A model generated the notes under the pieces. It was not told the origin of the DNA. It did no database searches and was given only the letters and a program-made list of their open reading frames with translations. DNA of 60,712 nucleotides. It comes from Clostridia bacterium. GTDB lineage: Bacteria; Bacillota; Clostridia; Oscillospirales; Acutalibacteraceae. A program made the position numbers and the translations under genes. The DNA lies in NCBI GenBank assembly GCA_017516315.1, contig JAFXDE010000042.1, positions 1 through 60,712 on the forward strand, read 5' to 3'. This document shows positions 1 through 8,480 of this stretch, piece by piece. Numbering within the stretch: position 1 is the stretch's first letter; every line of letters begins with the position of its first letter.

Positions 1-2
1 GT

Positions 3-1502
3 AAGGAAAAGGTTCCCTTCGAATCACAGGATCCCGCTCCCGAAATGTTCGAGGCTATCAAGGAATTTGCTATCGACGATGTTAAGTTTGCTCTTGACAC
101 CGACGACAAGAGAATCCGTGACGAAAGACTCAATCCCGTATACGAAAAGGTACATGAGAGATTTGACGAGGAATATGCAGACATTATCGAAAAGATCGAT
201 GAATGTATGTACAAGCTTCAGAAGTATGTAGTAAGACGCTGGCTTCTCGATGAAGGTAAGCGTGTAGACGGCAGAGGCATCAACGATATGCGTCCTCTCA
301 ACGCTCAGGTAGACCTTCTTTCCAGAGTACACGGCTCAGGTATGTTCACCCGCGGTCAGACTCAGGTTCTCACCGTAACTACTCTCGGTCCTATGAGCGA
401 TGCACAGCTTCTCGACGGTCTTGACAATGAAACAGAGAAGAGATATATTCATCATTATAATTTCCCCTCATACTCAGTAGGTGAAACAAAGCCCTCCAGA
501 GGTCCCGGCAGACGCGAAATCGGTCACGGTGCACTCGCTGAAAGAGCTCTTGTTCCCGTTATCCCCTCAGTAGAGGAATTCCCCTACACCATCAGACTCG
601 TTTCCGAGGTTCTTTCCTCAAACGGCTCTACCTCACAGGCATCCATCTGCGGCTCCACACTTTCACTTATGGCAGCAGGTGTTCCCATCAAGGCTCCGGT
701 AGCAGGTATTTCCTGCGGTCTTATCAGTGAGGGTGACCGTTTTATGACTATGGTTGATATCCAGGGTCTCGAAGATTTCTTCGGCGATATGGACTTCAAG
801 GTAGCAGGTACAAAGAAGGGTATCACAGCTATCCAGATGGACCTTAAGGTACACGGTCTTACCCCCGAAATCATCAAGGAAGCTTTCGAAAAGACCTACG
901 ATGCAAGATGCAAGATTCTCGACGAGGTTATGCTTCCCTGTATCGCAGAGCCCAGAGAAGAGCTTTCAAAATATGCTCCCAAGATGCTTACAACCAAGAT
1001 CGATCCCGAAAAGATCGGTGATGTTATCGGTAAGCAGGGTAAGGTTATCCAGAAGATCTGCGCAGAATGTGACTGTAAGGTTGATGTTAACGAGGACGGC
1101 TCTGTTTTCGTTTCAGCTATTGATCTTGATAATGCGAGACGCGCTATTACCATCATCGAAACCATCGCTAACGATCCTGAGGTCGGCTCTATTTTCCGCG
1201 GTATCGTTACCCGTCTTATGAGCTTCGGTGCTTTCGTAGAAATCGCTCCCGGTAAGGAAGGTCTCGTACACATCAGCAAGCTTGATGTAAAGAGAACGGA
1301 AAAGGTAGAAGACTGTGTAACAGTCGGTGACGAGGTTATCGTTAAGGTGCTTGAAATCGACGATCAGGGTAGAATCAACCTTTCCAGAAGAGATGCTCTT
1401 ATCGAAATCGAGGGTCTTGTACCCGAGGATGACGGCGAGGAAGCTCCCAGAAGAAACGGTGATCGCAGAAGAAACGGCGATCGCAGAAGAAGAGACAGAT
1501 AA
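3..1502 (+). CDS. pnp: Polynucleotide phosphorylase, 5'-truncated by the window edge
   Basis: This is the 3' part of PNPase, the phosphorolytic 3'-to-5' exoribonuclease of RNA decay. The frame is open from base 3, so the start lies outside the window and about 500 residues are visible. They cover the end of the all-alpha linker, the second RNase PH core with the phosphate-binding stretch TSQASICGSTLSLM and the acidic FFGDMDFKVAGT segment, a KH domain (IGDVIGKQGKVIQKI) and an S1 domain (GSIFRGIVTRLMSFGAFVEI). The protein ends in a basic tail built from repeated RRNGDR units, probably an extra RNA contact. A strong intrinsic terminator follows at once. Family assignment is secure because core, KH and S1 occur in the expected order. 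Confidence 0.97.
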   Translation, partial: KEKVPFESQDPAPEMFEAIKEFAIDDVKFALDTDDKRIRDERLNPVYEKVHERFDEEYADIIEKIDECMYKLQKYVVRRWLLDEGKRVDGRGINDMRPLNAQVDLLSRVHGSGMFTRGQTQVLTVTTLGPMSDAQLLDGLDNETEKRYIHHYNFPSYSVGETKPSRGPGRREIGHGALAERALVPVIPSVEEFPYTIRLVSEVLSSNGSTSQASICGSTLSLMAAGVPIKAPVAGISCGLISEGDRFMTMVDIQGLEDFFGDMDFKVAGTKKGITAIQMDLKVHGLTPEIIKEAFEKTYDARCKILDEVMLPCIAEPREELSKYAPKMLTTKIDPEKIGDVIGKQGKVIQKICAECDCKVDVNEDGSVFVSAIDLDNARRAITIIETIANDPEVGSIFRGIVTRLMSFGAFVEIAPGKEGLVHISKLDVKRTEKVEDCVTVGDEVIVKVLEIDDQGRINLSRRDALIEIEGLVPEDDGEEAPRRNGDRRRNGDRRRRDR

Positions 1503-1508
1503 ATAATG

Positions 1509-1540
1509 AAAAGGCTATCGCATATCGCGATAGCCTTTTT
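1509..1540. terminator. Intrinsic terminator after pnp
   Basis: A perfect 13-bp stem (AAAAGGCTATCGC paired with GCGATAGCCTTTT, 5-nt loop) ends in a T run. It lies between convergent pnp and the lipase gene and may serve both. Confidence 0.9.
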
Positions 1541-1556
1541 GATGTCTGTGTCTGTT

Positions 1557-2708
1557 TTATTCTTCTGTTTTAGTGAGCATATTAAGCAGATTCAGAAAAA
1601 ATGCACGGGTTTTATTTTTATCAGCCATTAGGCCTACTGTCTGTCCGTGGTCGCCCTTTATGGCAGGCATTATGTTCCACACTCCCTTTTCGGCTTTGCC
1701 GTCAAAGCTTCTGGATGGCTCGTCGAAGGGATTCTTTGCTGACGGCACATTAACAAGACCGTCATTTTCGTGCCACTCTTCGCTGAATTCTATACCGTAT
1801 TCCTCATCTGAGGGGAAGCTGATGGTTGCGATAAGCTTTCCGAAAATTTTCAAAAGAGGGAATTTCATATATTTAGTGGAAAATTCCTCTCCCGGTGAAC
1901 CGCTGGCATAGTAGCAGAAGTAGTAAATGCCTTTACAGATTTCTATTTTTTCGTTAAGCTCGAGAGCACCGCTGAAGGAAAGGTCACGGAGAATATGGTC
2001 ATCGCTGTCGCGGACACGGTTTACGGCAGTTAAGATTTTATCAGGCTTTTTCTCTCCCTTCAGAGGTGTCAGTCCGAACTGCTCCATCTGGGCATCAACT
2101 AATTTTCCGTACATAGGAGTTCTTCCGAAAAGACTTACGGCTAAATTGGTTCCTCGGCCCATAGTGTGAATCAGATTCTTTTCTTCGGCTAATTTAAAAA
2201 GGAGAGTACCGTTATTCGGTGAGCAGAGAGTGGTGACGCTGACGATAAGCCTTTCTTTTCCGCCCGTAAAAAGGGGAGAAATATCATTTTCATCCGTAGC
2301 ATTGATCTCTTCCTTATCACCGTAGGTCAGCAGATGAGCTAAAAGTCTTACCACCTGACCGCCGTGGCTGTGACCGATAAGATGAATACTTCTTTCACCG
2401 AAGCCGTTAAAGAGAGGCTTTTCGTATTTTCTGCCGTAACGGTCGTGGTTCCTTTTTTCGGAATGGGCTTTGCCGTAATCTACTCTCGTTCCCGTAAGCT
2501 GGGCATAAAGCTCGCAGGCATTATCCCATGCGCTTGAGATGGGGCCTACCGATGCCGCATAGCATTCATAGCCGTATTCACGCAGAAAACCGAGAAGACT
2601 TCCCGTGGAAGCACCCCAATAGGGGATAGCTTTATTTATACCTGTAAGGTCGCCCCAACCGAACATACCGTGTACGAAAATAAACGGACTGTTATTTCTG
2701 TTAATCAT
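1557..2708 (-). CDS. Alpha/beta-hydrolase, zinc-type triacylglycerol lipase homologue
   Basis: A 383-residue alpha/beta hydrolase that resembles the staphylococcal/Geobacillus (family I.5/I.6) lipases, which cleave acylglycerol esters. The oxyanion segment is FVHGMFGWG (residues 11-19) and the nucleophile elbow is GHSHGG with Ser114. D316 (ENDGLV) and H354 (GDHGQ) are the best candidates for the rest of the triad. The segment SAWDNACELYAQL...DYGKAHSEKRNHDRYGR matches the zinc-binding region of that family, with D62, H82 and H88 as ligand candidates. There is no signal peptide, unlike the secreted relatives, so the protein is probably cytoplasmic. It is a single gene with its own promoter; AGGGGTG precedes ATG by 5 nt. 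The substrate is not deducible. Confidence 0.85.
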   Translation of the reverse strand: MINRNNSPFIFVHGMFGWGDLTGINKAIPYWGASTGSLLGFLREYGYECYAASVGPISSAWDNACELYAQLTGTRVDYGKAHSEKRNHDRYGRKYEKPLFNGFGERSIHLIGHSHGGQVVRLLAHLLTYGDKEEINATDENDISPLFTGGKERLIVSVTTLCSPNNGTLLFKLAEEKNLIHTMGRGTNLAVSLFGRTPMYGKLVDAQMEQFGLTPLKGEKKPDKILTAVNRVRDSDDHILRDLSFSGALELNEKIEICKGIYYFCYYASGSPGEEFSTKYMKFPLLKIFGKLIATISFPSDEEYGIEFSEEWHENDGLVNVPSAKNPFDEPSRSFDGKAEKGVWNIMPAIKGDHGQTVGLMADKNKTRAFFLNLLNMLTKTEE

Positions 2709-2738
2709 AACTGCACCCCTTTTCCTTATTCTTTATTA

Positions 2739-2767
2739 ATTGTATACCTGTTTAACATATAAATCAA
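2739..2767 (-). promoter_or_regulatory. Sigma-A promoter of the lipase gene
   Basis: On the minus strand a -35 TTGATT (2767-2762) is separated by 17 nt from a -10 TACAAT (2744-2739), about 30 nt before the start codon. Confidence 0.75.
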
Positions 2768-2824
2768 TATTTTGAATATTAAGATTTATTATTAGAGAAA
2801 ATAAAAAATGTGTGTCTGTAATGA

Positions 2825-2853
2825 TTGACAGAAAAAAGCATATTTTATATAAT
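2825..2853 (+). promoter_or_regulatory. Consensus sigma-A promoter of the ECF S-component gene
   Basis: TTGACA (2825-2830), 17-nt spacer, TATAAT (2848-2853): a perfect consensus promoter. It overlaps an in-frame TTG that therefore cannot be the translation start. Confidence 0.93.
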
Positions 2854-2884
2854 TAAAACAGGAATTATGAATGGAGATGATAAA

Positions 2885-3526
2885 ATGAAAAACTCAAATA
2901 AAAGTATGAATATGGCATCTGTTTTAAATCTGACGCTTACAGCTATTTTTCTTGCTGTTATAATCGTAATGAGCTTTACCCCTATCGGTTATCTCAAGGT
3001 AGGTACTATAGAAATTTCGCTTTTAGCTATTCCCGTAGCTATGGGTGCGGCTCTTTTAGGCGTAGGAGGAGGTGCTCTTTTAGGTCTCGCCTTCGGTGTT
3101 ACGAGTCTTATTCAGTGCTTCGGTATGAGCGCCTTCGGTACGGCTCTTATGGGTATAAGTCCTGTGCTGACTGCTGTTTTATGTGTAGTACCCCGTGTTC
3201 TTGTAGGTGTGGCATCTGCTTTGGTTTATAAGGCTCTTAAGGGTAAAAATGTTCAGCCGAATATTGCTTCTCTTGTTTCGTTTCTTACTGCAGCGGTAGT
3301 GAATACCGTGCTTTTCGTAGGCTTATTTATAGCGTTTTTCGGTAATACCGAGTTTTATGCAGGCCTTGAGACACAGTTTTCGACGACAGGTGTAATCGCT
3401 TTCTTTGCCGCCTTTGTCGGTGTGAACGGTATAGTTGAGGCTGCAGCAAGTGCTGTGGTCGGCGGAGCTTTGGGCACTGTAATAAAGAAAATAGAAAAGC
3501 AGAAGAACGGATTTTCGAAAAGATAA
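2885..3526 (+). CDS. ECF transporter S component (substrate-binding membrane subunit)
   Basis: A hydrophobic 213-residue protein with about six membrane segments, of the ECF (energy-coupling factor) S-component type, which captures a vitamin or similar micronutrient and docks on a shared EcfAAT module encoded elsewhere. Features are the short polar N-terminus, a glycine-rich run (ALLGVGGGALLGLAFGVTSLIQ) and a C-terminal lysine-rich cytosolic tail. The ATG at 2885 is chosen because GGAGATGA lies just before it and a perfect promoter covers the further upstream TTG. The leader is only about 25 nt, so no riboswitch fits and the substrate cannot be inferred from regulation. The gene stands alone. 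Confidence 0.8.
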   Translation: MKNSNKSMNMASVLNLTLTAIFLAVIIVMSFTPIGYLKVGTIEISLLAIPVAMGAALLGVGGGALLGLAFGVTSLIQCFGMSAFGTALMGISPVLTAVLCVVPRVLVGVASALVYKALKGKNVQPNIASLVSFLTAAVVNTVLFVGLFIAFFGNTEFYAGLETQFSTTGVIAFFAAFVGVNGIVEAAASAVVGGALGTVIKKIEKQKNGFSKR

Positions 3527-3534
3527 AAATGCAG

Positions 3535-3563
3535 AAAGACAGGTTTTGATGCCTGTCTTTTAA
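3535..3563 (+). terminator. Intrinsic terminator of the ECF S-component gene
   Basis: Nine-bp stem AAAGACAGG/CCTGTCTTT with an 8-nt loop, followed by TTTAAT. Confidence 0.8.
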
Positions 3564-3570
3564 TTTACAC

Positions 3571-3599
3571 TTGATTTAATTTTTAAATTAAAGTATCAT
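3571..3599 (+). promoter_or_regulatory. Sigma-A promoter of the nitroreductase gene
   Basis: TTGATT (3571-3576), 17-nt spacer, TATCAT (3594-3599), about 20 nt upstream of the ATG. It starts just after the preceding terminator. Confidence 0.7.
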
Positions 3600-3618
3600 T
3601 ATAACAAGAGGTGATAAT

Positions 3619-4377
3619 ATGCTCGGTAAAGATTTATACAGTATGATTTTCAAAAGAAAGTCGTTTCATATTTTCAGAAATGTGGGTGACGAAAAAATCT
3701 CTGACGAAGAAATCAAGGACATTTATGAGGCCTACGAAGGTTTTGCTTCGCTATATCCCGATATAAAAACTGAAATAAGAATCGTTGATAACAGAAAGGT
3801 TACAACAAAAAGAGGACAGGAGCTGTGTATTCTTCTTTTCAGCGAAAAGAAAGAGGGTTATCTGCAGAACATAGGCTATATCGGTCAGCAGTTAGATTTG
3901 TATCTCGTTTCGAAAAACATCGGTACTCTCTGGTTTGGTATAGGTAAAACCGAAGAGGTCTGTGACGGACTCGATTATGTTATTATGTTTGCCGTTAAAA
4001 AGGTCAGTGATGAAAAGAAATACCGTAAGGATATGTTCAAAAGTAAGAGAAAGTCTGTCGATGAGATTTGGTCGGGTGAACAGCTAAAGGGAGTTACTGA
4101 TATCGTTAGATTTGCGCCCAGTGCCTGCAACAGTCAGCCCTGGAAGGTGATAAACGGTGATGGAATACTCAGGGTTTACCGTTATAAAAAAGAGGGTAAA
4201 AGGGGAATAATGCCTGCCGATAAGGTCAGCTTTTATAACAGAATAGACATAGGTATTTTTCTTTGCTTTATGGAGCTGTGTATGGAAGAAAAGGGGATGA
4301 CTTTCGAGAGAACACTATTCACTGATAAAGGTGATGATGCGGAGCTTACACTTAACGCTGAGTATGAAATAAGGTGA
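3619..4377 (+). CDS. Nitroreductase-family protein (TM1586-like)
   Basis: A 252-residue protein of the nitroreductase superfamily, TM1586-type, flavin enzymes in which two half-domains lie in one chain. The N-terminal half starts with the usual RKSFHIF arginine segment (compare RRSxRxF in FMN-binding nitroreductases). The second half has FAPSACNSQPWKV, matching the family hallmark APSxxNxQPW, and then NRIDIGIFLCFMEL. Expected role is an FMN-dependent reductase, but the substrate is unknown. RBS AGAGGTGAT is well placed. The stop codon is followed directly by a GC-rich cloverleaf repeat and only then by the terminator, so the repeat is likely transcribed with the gene. Confidence 0.8.
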   Translation: MLGKDLYSMIFKRKSFHIFRNVGDEKISDEEIKDIYEAYEGFASLYPDIKTEIRIVDNRKVTTKRGQELCILLFSEKKEGYLQNIGYIGQQLDLYLVSKNIGTLWFGIGKTEEVCDGLDYVIMFAVKKVSDEKKYRKDMFKSKRKSVDEIWSGEQLKGVTDIVRFAPSACNSQPWKVINGDGILRVYRYKKEGKRGIMPADKVSFYNRIDIGIFLCFMELCMEEKGMTFERTLFTDKGDDAELTLNAEYEIR

Positions 4378-4378
4378 G

Positions 4379-4453
4379 GGGGCGAAGCCGCCGTAGACGG
4401 CGCCCTGGCGCCACCCGTGGCGTCGGGAAACGGCAAATGCCGTGCTTCGCCCC
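4379..4453. repeat. GC-rich four-way-junction (cloverleaf) element
   Basis: An outer 10-bp stem GGGGCGAAGC (4379-4388)/GCTTCGCCCC (4444-4453) encloses three separate hairpins: CGCCGT/ACGGCG at 4389-4402, CGCCAC/GTGGCG extended by CCC/GGG at 4403-4427, and ACGGC/GCCGT at 4430-4443. Almost every base is paired. Base composition is far more GC-rich than the flanks. It is probably a dispersed structured repeat, REP/MITE-like, or an RNA element in the 3' UTR. No second copy was seen in this window. Confidence 0.7.
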
Positions 4454-4488
4454 GTCCTCCCTTTACCGCCCGTCTGAAAGAAAAAATC

Positions 4489-4520
4489 AAGGCTGCCGCA
4501 ACATAGCGACAGCCTTTTTG
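4489..4520. terminator. Bidirectional terminator between nitroreductase and hydA
   Basis: AAGGCTG-C-CGC paired with GCG-A-CAGCCTT and followed by TTTTTG on the plus strand. On the minus strand the stem is followed by a TTGATTTTTT run, so it can end both convergent transcripts. Confidence 0.8.
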
Positions 4521-4537
4521 TTATTCACTCAGCTGAA

Positions 4538-6289
4538 TTATTTATTATACATAGGTCTTGCCTTGTATGAAGTGTGGAGAAGCTCATGAGCCTTGTGGCT
4601 GTTGGGCTCGCCGAGGAATTCAGCATAGATGGTCTTAACGTCTTCGTTTTCATGGCTCTTTCTTGAAGGACGGTTCTTATCATTCTCATAAAGAGCAGAA
4701 GCACGGAGAGCCTTAAGATCTGTGAAGTTGCGTGTTGTAGCATCCTGTACGGGCTGACCGCCGCCGTTGATACAACCGCCGGGACAACCCATGATTTCGA
4801 TGAAGGTATAGTCAGCTGTGCCGTCCTTAACCTTTTCCATGAGAGTCTTAGCGTTCTTTGTACCGCTGGCGATAGCAACCTTAACATCGATGTCGCCGAG
4901 CTTGTAGGAGGCTTCCTTTACGCCTTCCATACCGCGTACATCGTGGAATTCGGGATTCTCGAGGCTTTCGCCTGTGATAACCTCAGCAGCTGTACGAAGA
5001 GCAGCTTCCATAACACCGCCTGTAGCACCGAAGATAACAGCAGCACCTGTACCCTGACCGAGAGGAGCGTCACAGCTTTCGTCGGGAAGAAGAGCGAAGT
5101 TGATGCCTGCAGTATTGATCATTCTGCCGAGCTCTCTTGTGGTAAGAACATAGTCTACATCAGCGTAACCGCTTGCATCCATGGTGTCTCTGCCACATTC
5201 GAACTTTTTAGCAGTACAGGGCATAATGGCTACTGAAACGATATCCTTGGGATCGATGCCGTTCTTTTCAGCGTAGTAGGTTTTGATAACTGCGCCCTGC
5301 ATCTGCATGGGAGATTTGCAGGATGAAAGATGGTCGAGCTCTGTGGGATAGTAATGCTCACAATATTTGATCCAACCGGGTGAGCAGGAAGTGATCATGG
5401 GAAGAACGCCGCCGTTCTTAACTCTTGAGAGAAGCTCTGTAGCTTCCTCCATAATGGTAAGGTCAGCACCGAAGTTGGTGTCGAATACTTTGTCGAAGCC
5501 GAGACGGCGAAGAGCAGCGAACATTTTGCCTGTTACGTCTGTGCCTACGGGCATACCGAAGCATTCACCGAGAGTAGCACGGATAGCGGGAGCAGCCTGA
5601 ACGACAACATGCTTTGTTTCGTCGTTGATAGCTTCGAATACCTTAGCGGTATCGTCCTTTTCGTAGATAGCACCTACGGGACAGTTAACGATACACTGAC
5701 CGCAAGAGATACAGGATGTGGTGTCAAGACCGAGCTCAAAGGGTGAGCCGATATGAGTGTCGATACCACGAGCATTAGCACCGATAACGCCGATGCTCTG
5801 ATTGTTACATGCTGCTACACAGCGACGGCAGAGGATACACTTATTGTTATCTCTTACCATGTGTGCTGCGGAGAAATCGAGCTCGTAAACGGGCTTGAAG
5901 CCGTCATACTTGTCTTCCGTTTCTACGCCGTATTCCTTGCAAAGCTTCTGAAGCTCGCAGTTACCGCTTCTGATACAGGAGAGGCACTTTCTTTCGTGAG
6001 TGGAAAGAATGAGCTCGAGAGTAGTCTTTCTTGCCTTACGAACCTTTTCACTGTTAGTGAAGATTTCTGTGCCGTCTCTTTCGATGGGGAATACACAGGC
6101 GGCTACAAGGCTTCTTGCACCCTTTACTTCTACTACGCAGAAACGGCAGGCGCCGATTTCATTGATTTCCTTAAGGAAGCAGAGTGTGGGGATTTCTATT
6201 CCAACCTGTCTTGCTGCTTCAAGGATTGTTGTACCGTAAGGTACGCTGCAAGGCATACCGTTAATTTTGATATTAAGCATATTTTCCAT
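4538..6289 (-). CDS. hydA: [FeFe] hydrogenase catalytic subunit (HydA/HndD type)
   Basis: A 583-residue group A hydrogenase catalytic subunit. In order it has a [2Fe-2S] ferredoxin domain (C37, C48, C51, C65), the His-ligated cluster motif H98/C102/C105/C111, two [4Fe-4S] motifs (C151-154-157-161 and C193-196-199-203), then the H-cluster domain with TSCSPGW (C302), MPCTAK (C358) and GCPGGC (C502, C506). The C-terminal small-subunit domain is present. It catalyses proton reduction or H2 oxidation. With the nuoF- and nuoE-like subunits upstream it fits the trimeric bifurcating enzyme that couples NAD(P)H and ferredoxin oxidation to H2. AGGAGG overlapping the upstream stop codon supports the first of two nearby Met codons as start. 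It is the last gene of the operon. Confidence 0.96.
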   Translation of the reverse strand: MENMLNIKINGMPCSVPYGTTILEAARQVGIEIPTLCFLKEINEIGACRFCVVEVKGARSLVAACVFPIERDGTEIFTNSEKVRKARKTTLELILSTHERKCLSCIRSGNCELQKLCKEYGVETEDKYDGFKPVYELDFSAAHMVRDNNKCILCRRCVAACNNQSIGVIGANARGIDTHIGSPFELGLDTTSCISCGQCIVNCPVGAIYEKDDTAKVFEAINDETKHVVVQAAPAIRATLGECFGMPVGTDVTGKMFAALRRLGFDKVFDTNFGADLTIMEEATELLSRVKNGGVLPMITSCSPGWIKYCEHYYPTELDHLSSCKSPMQMQGAVIKTYYAEKNGIDPKDIVSVAIMPCTAKKFECGRDTMDASGYADVDYVLTTRELGRMINTAGINFALLPDESCDAPLGQGTGAAVIFGATGGVMEAALRTAAEVITGESLENPEFHDVRGMEGVKEASYKLGDIDVKVAIASGTKNAKTLMEKVKDGTADYTFIEIMGCPGGCINGGGQPVQDATTRNFTDLKALRASALYENDKNRPSRKSHENEDVKTIYAEFLGEPNSHKAHELLHTSYKARPMYNK

Positions 6290-6303
6290 TATTGCGTACC
6301 TCC

Positions 6304-8091
6304 TTATTTCTTAATGATAGCTTTAAATTTACAGGAATCCATACATACACCGCACTTGATGCACTTTGATGTATCGATGGTGTGAGCTTCTTTGACTGCA
6401 CCTGAGATAGCGCCTACGGGACACTTCTTAGCACAGAGAGTACAGCCCTTACACTTGTCAGCCTCGATGGAGAATGAAAGGAGATCCTTACATACGCCTG
6501 CGGGACATTTCTTATCTACTACGTGAGCGATGTATTCGTCACGGAAGAATTTAAGTGTGGAAAGAACAGGGTTGGGAGCTGTCTGACCGAGACCGCAGAG
6601 AGAGTTTTCCTTGATGTAGTAGCAAAGCTCTTCGAGCTTGTCGATGTCTTCGAGAGTACCCTTACCTGAAGTGATTTTGTCGAGAATTTCGAGAAGTCTT
6701 CTGGTACCTACACGGCAGGGAGTACATTTACCGCAGGATTCGTCAACCGTGAAGTCAAGGAAGAACTTAGCGATGTCAACCATACAGTTGTCCTCGTCCA
6801 TTACGATAAGACCGCCTGAACCCATCATACAGCCGATAGCTGTAAGGTTATCGTAGTCGATGGGAGTGTCCATAAGATGAGCAGGGATACATCCGCCTGA
6901 GGGACCGCCTGTCTGAGCAGCCTTGAAGGCCTTGCCGTTAGGGATGCCGCCACCGATTTCATAGATAACGTCACGGAGAGTAGTACCCATGGGAACCTCA
7001 ACGAGACCTGTGTTGGTGATTTTACCGCCGAGAGCGAATACCTTGGTACCCTTTGATTTTTCGGTACCCATTGAAGCAAACCAGTCAGCACCGTTACGGA
7101 TGATGGCAGGGATGTTTGCGAAGGTTTCTACGTTATTTTCGGTGGTGGGCTTAGCGAAGAGACCCTTTACTGCGGGATAGGGAGGACGGGGTCTGGGCTC
7201 GCCTCTGTTACCCTCGATGGAGGTCATAAGAGCAGTTTCTTCACCGCATACGAAAGCACCTGCACCGAGCTTTACGAACAGGTCAAAGTCAAAGCCTGAG
7301 CCGAAGATGTTTTTGCCGAGAAGACCCATTTCTCTTGCCTGATTGATAGCGATCTGTAAACGTGCTACAGCGATGGGATATTCAGCACGTACATAGATGT
7401 AGCCTTCGGTAGCACCTGTAGCGTAGCCGCAGATAGCCATAGCTTCGATGATACAATGGGGGTCACCTTCGAGAACGGAACGGTCCATGAATGCACCCGG
7501 GTCACCTTCGTCAGCGTTACATACTACATATTTCTGATCAGCCTTGTTAGCAGCTGTGAAGCTCCATTTGAGACCGGTGGGGAAGCCGCCGCCGCCTCTG
7601 CCGCGAAGACCGGAATCCTTAACTATCTGGATAACCTGCTCGGGAGTGAGCTGTGTAAGACACTTAGCGAGAGCCTGGTAGCCGTCGTAAGCGATGTATT
7701 CATTGATGTCTTCGGGGTTGATAACACCGCAGTTGCTGAGAGCAACTCTCTTCTGCTTTTTGTAGAAGTTGGTGTCATTGAGACCCTTGATTTTTTCGGG
7801 AGTTACTGTCTCCTTGTAGAGAAGGCGGGTAACCATACGGCCTTTGAGAAGATGCTCCTCTACGATTTCGGGAACGTCCTCTACCTTAACCTCTGAATAG
7901 AAGCAGCCTTCGGGATAAACGATCATAATGGGACCGAGAGCGCAGAGACCGAAGCAGCCTGTACGGATAACCTGTACTTCGTTTTCGAGACCCTTAGCCT
8001 TGAGCTCGGCATTCATTGTGTCGATAATTTTCTGTGAATTTGAAGAGGTACAACCGGTACCGCCGCAAACGAGCACATGTGAACGATACAT
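6304..8091 (-). CDS. hydB: Hydrogenase NuoF-like flavoprotein subunit (HydB/HndC)
   Basis: A 595-residue NADH- and FMN-binding subunit. The N-terminus is a thioredoxin-like [2Fe-2S] domain (CGGTGCTSS near residue 9 and RTGCFGLCALGP near 44). The NuoF core follows, with the glycine-rich GLRGRGGGGFPTGLKW loop and the CGKCTPCRVGTRR [4Fe-4S] motif. Two ferredoxin motifs end the protein (CKGCTLCAKKCP and CIKCGVCMDSC). This layout is that of HydB/HndC subunits of bifurcating hydrogenases rather than respiratory complex I, which is otherwise absent here. The downstream hydA RBS overlaps its stop codon, and 13 nt separate it from the ferredoxin-like gene upstream. Confidence 0.95.
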   Translation of the reverse strand: MYRSHVLVCGGTGCTSSNSQKIIDTMNAELKAKGLENEVQVIRTGCFGLCALGPIMIVYPEGCFYSEVKVEDVPEIVEEHLLKGRMVTRLLYKETVTPEKIKGLNDTNFYKKQKRVALSNCGVINPEDINEYIAYDGYQALAKCLTQLTPEQVIQIVKDSGLRGRGGGGFPTGLKWSFTAANKADQKYVVCNADEGDPGAFMDRSVLEGDPHCIIEAMAICGYATGATEGYIYVRAEYPIAVARLQIAINQAREMGLLGKNIFGSGFDFDLFVKLGAGAFVCGEETALMTSIEGNRGEPRPRPPYPAVKGLFAKPTTENNVETFANIPAIIRNGADWFASMGTEKSKGTKVFALGGKITNTGLVEVPMGTTLRDVIYEIGGGIPNGKAFKAAQTGGPSGGCIPAHLMDTPIDYDNLTAIGCMMGSGGLIVMDEDNCMVDIAKFFLDFTVDESCGKCTPCRVGTRRLLEILDKITSGKGTLEDIDKLEELCYYIKENSLCGLGQTAPNPVLSTLKFFRDEYIAHVVDKKCPAGVCKDLLSFSIEADKCKGCTLCAKKCPVGAISGAVKEAHTIDTSKCIKCGVCMDSCKFKAIIKK

Positions 8092-8104
8092 TTATACTTC
8101 CTCC

Positions 8105-8476
8105 TTATTTAGCGATAGCTCCAACGGTGTATTCCACTACGGGATTGCCGTTTACGAGATGGTCAACAACAATTCTTGCAACCTTTTCTTCTGTAAGCTG
8201 AACATAGGTTACCTTTTCCTTGCCGGGAACCATAACCTCAGCGATGGGCTCGTACTGGCACATACCGATACAGCCTGTCTGAGCTACTGTAACATTTGTA
8301 AGGTTACGCTTTGCTGTTTCTTCTACGAATTTATTCATTACAGGTCTTGCACCTGCTGCGATACCGCATGTAGCCATACCAACAACAACTCTGGTGAGTT
8401 CGGTAGAATCATCGCGTGCTGTAAGATTAGCCTTGGCAGCATCTCTTAATGCCATAAGTTCTTCAAGAGTTTTCAT
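8105..8476 (-). CDS. Thioredoxin-like ferredoxin-domain protein of the hydrogenase operon (HndB-like)
   Basis: A 123-residue small protein resembling HndB of the HndABCD NADP-reducing hydrogenase. The core has VVVGMATCGIAAGARPV and VAQTGCIGMCQYEP. Only three cysteines are visible in it (C37, C69, C73), one fewer than a normal [2Fe-2S] set, so cluster binding needs another ligand or may be lost. The start MKTLEEL at 8476 is preferred over an upstream frame extension because GGAGGTG lies about 9 nt before it. It sits between the ATPase gene and hydB, a position common for this family in clostridial operons. Confidence 0.85.
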   Translation of the reverse strand: MKTLEELMALRDAAKANLTARDDSTELTRVVVGMATCGIAAGARPVMNKFVEETAKRNLTNVTVAQTGCIGMCQYEPIAEVMVPGKEKVTYVQLTEEKVARIVVDHLVNGNPVVEYTVGAIAK

Positions 8477-8480
8477 AAAT

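Noticed and set aside
2825-2884. TTG start 20 codons upstream for the ECF S-component
   Set aside because: That TTG is the first half of a perfect -35 TTGACA box with TATAAT 17 nt later, so it lies upstream of the transcript; ATG 2885 has a good RBS.
4379-4453. tRNA gene
   Set aside because: The cloverleaf has arms of the wrong lengths and 2-4 nt loops, no T-loop or anticodon-loop consensus and no CCA-end context.
5753-6385. 210-codon plus-strand frame opposite hydA
   Set aside because: It lies antisense to the well-supported hydA and the end of hydB and has no promoter or RBS.
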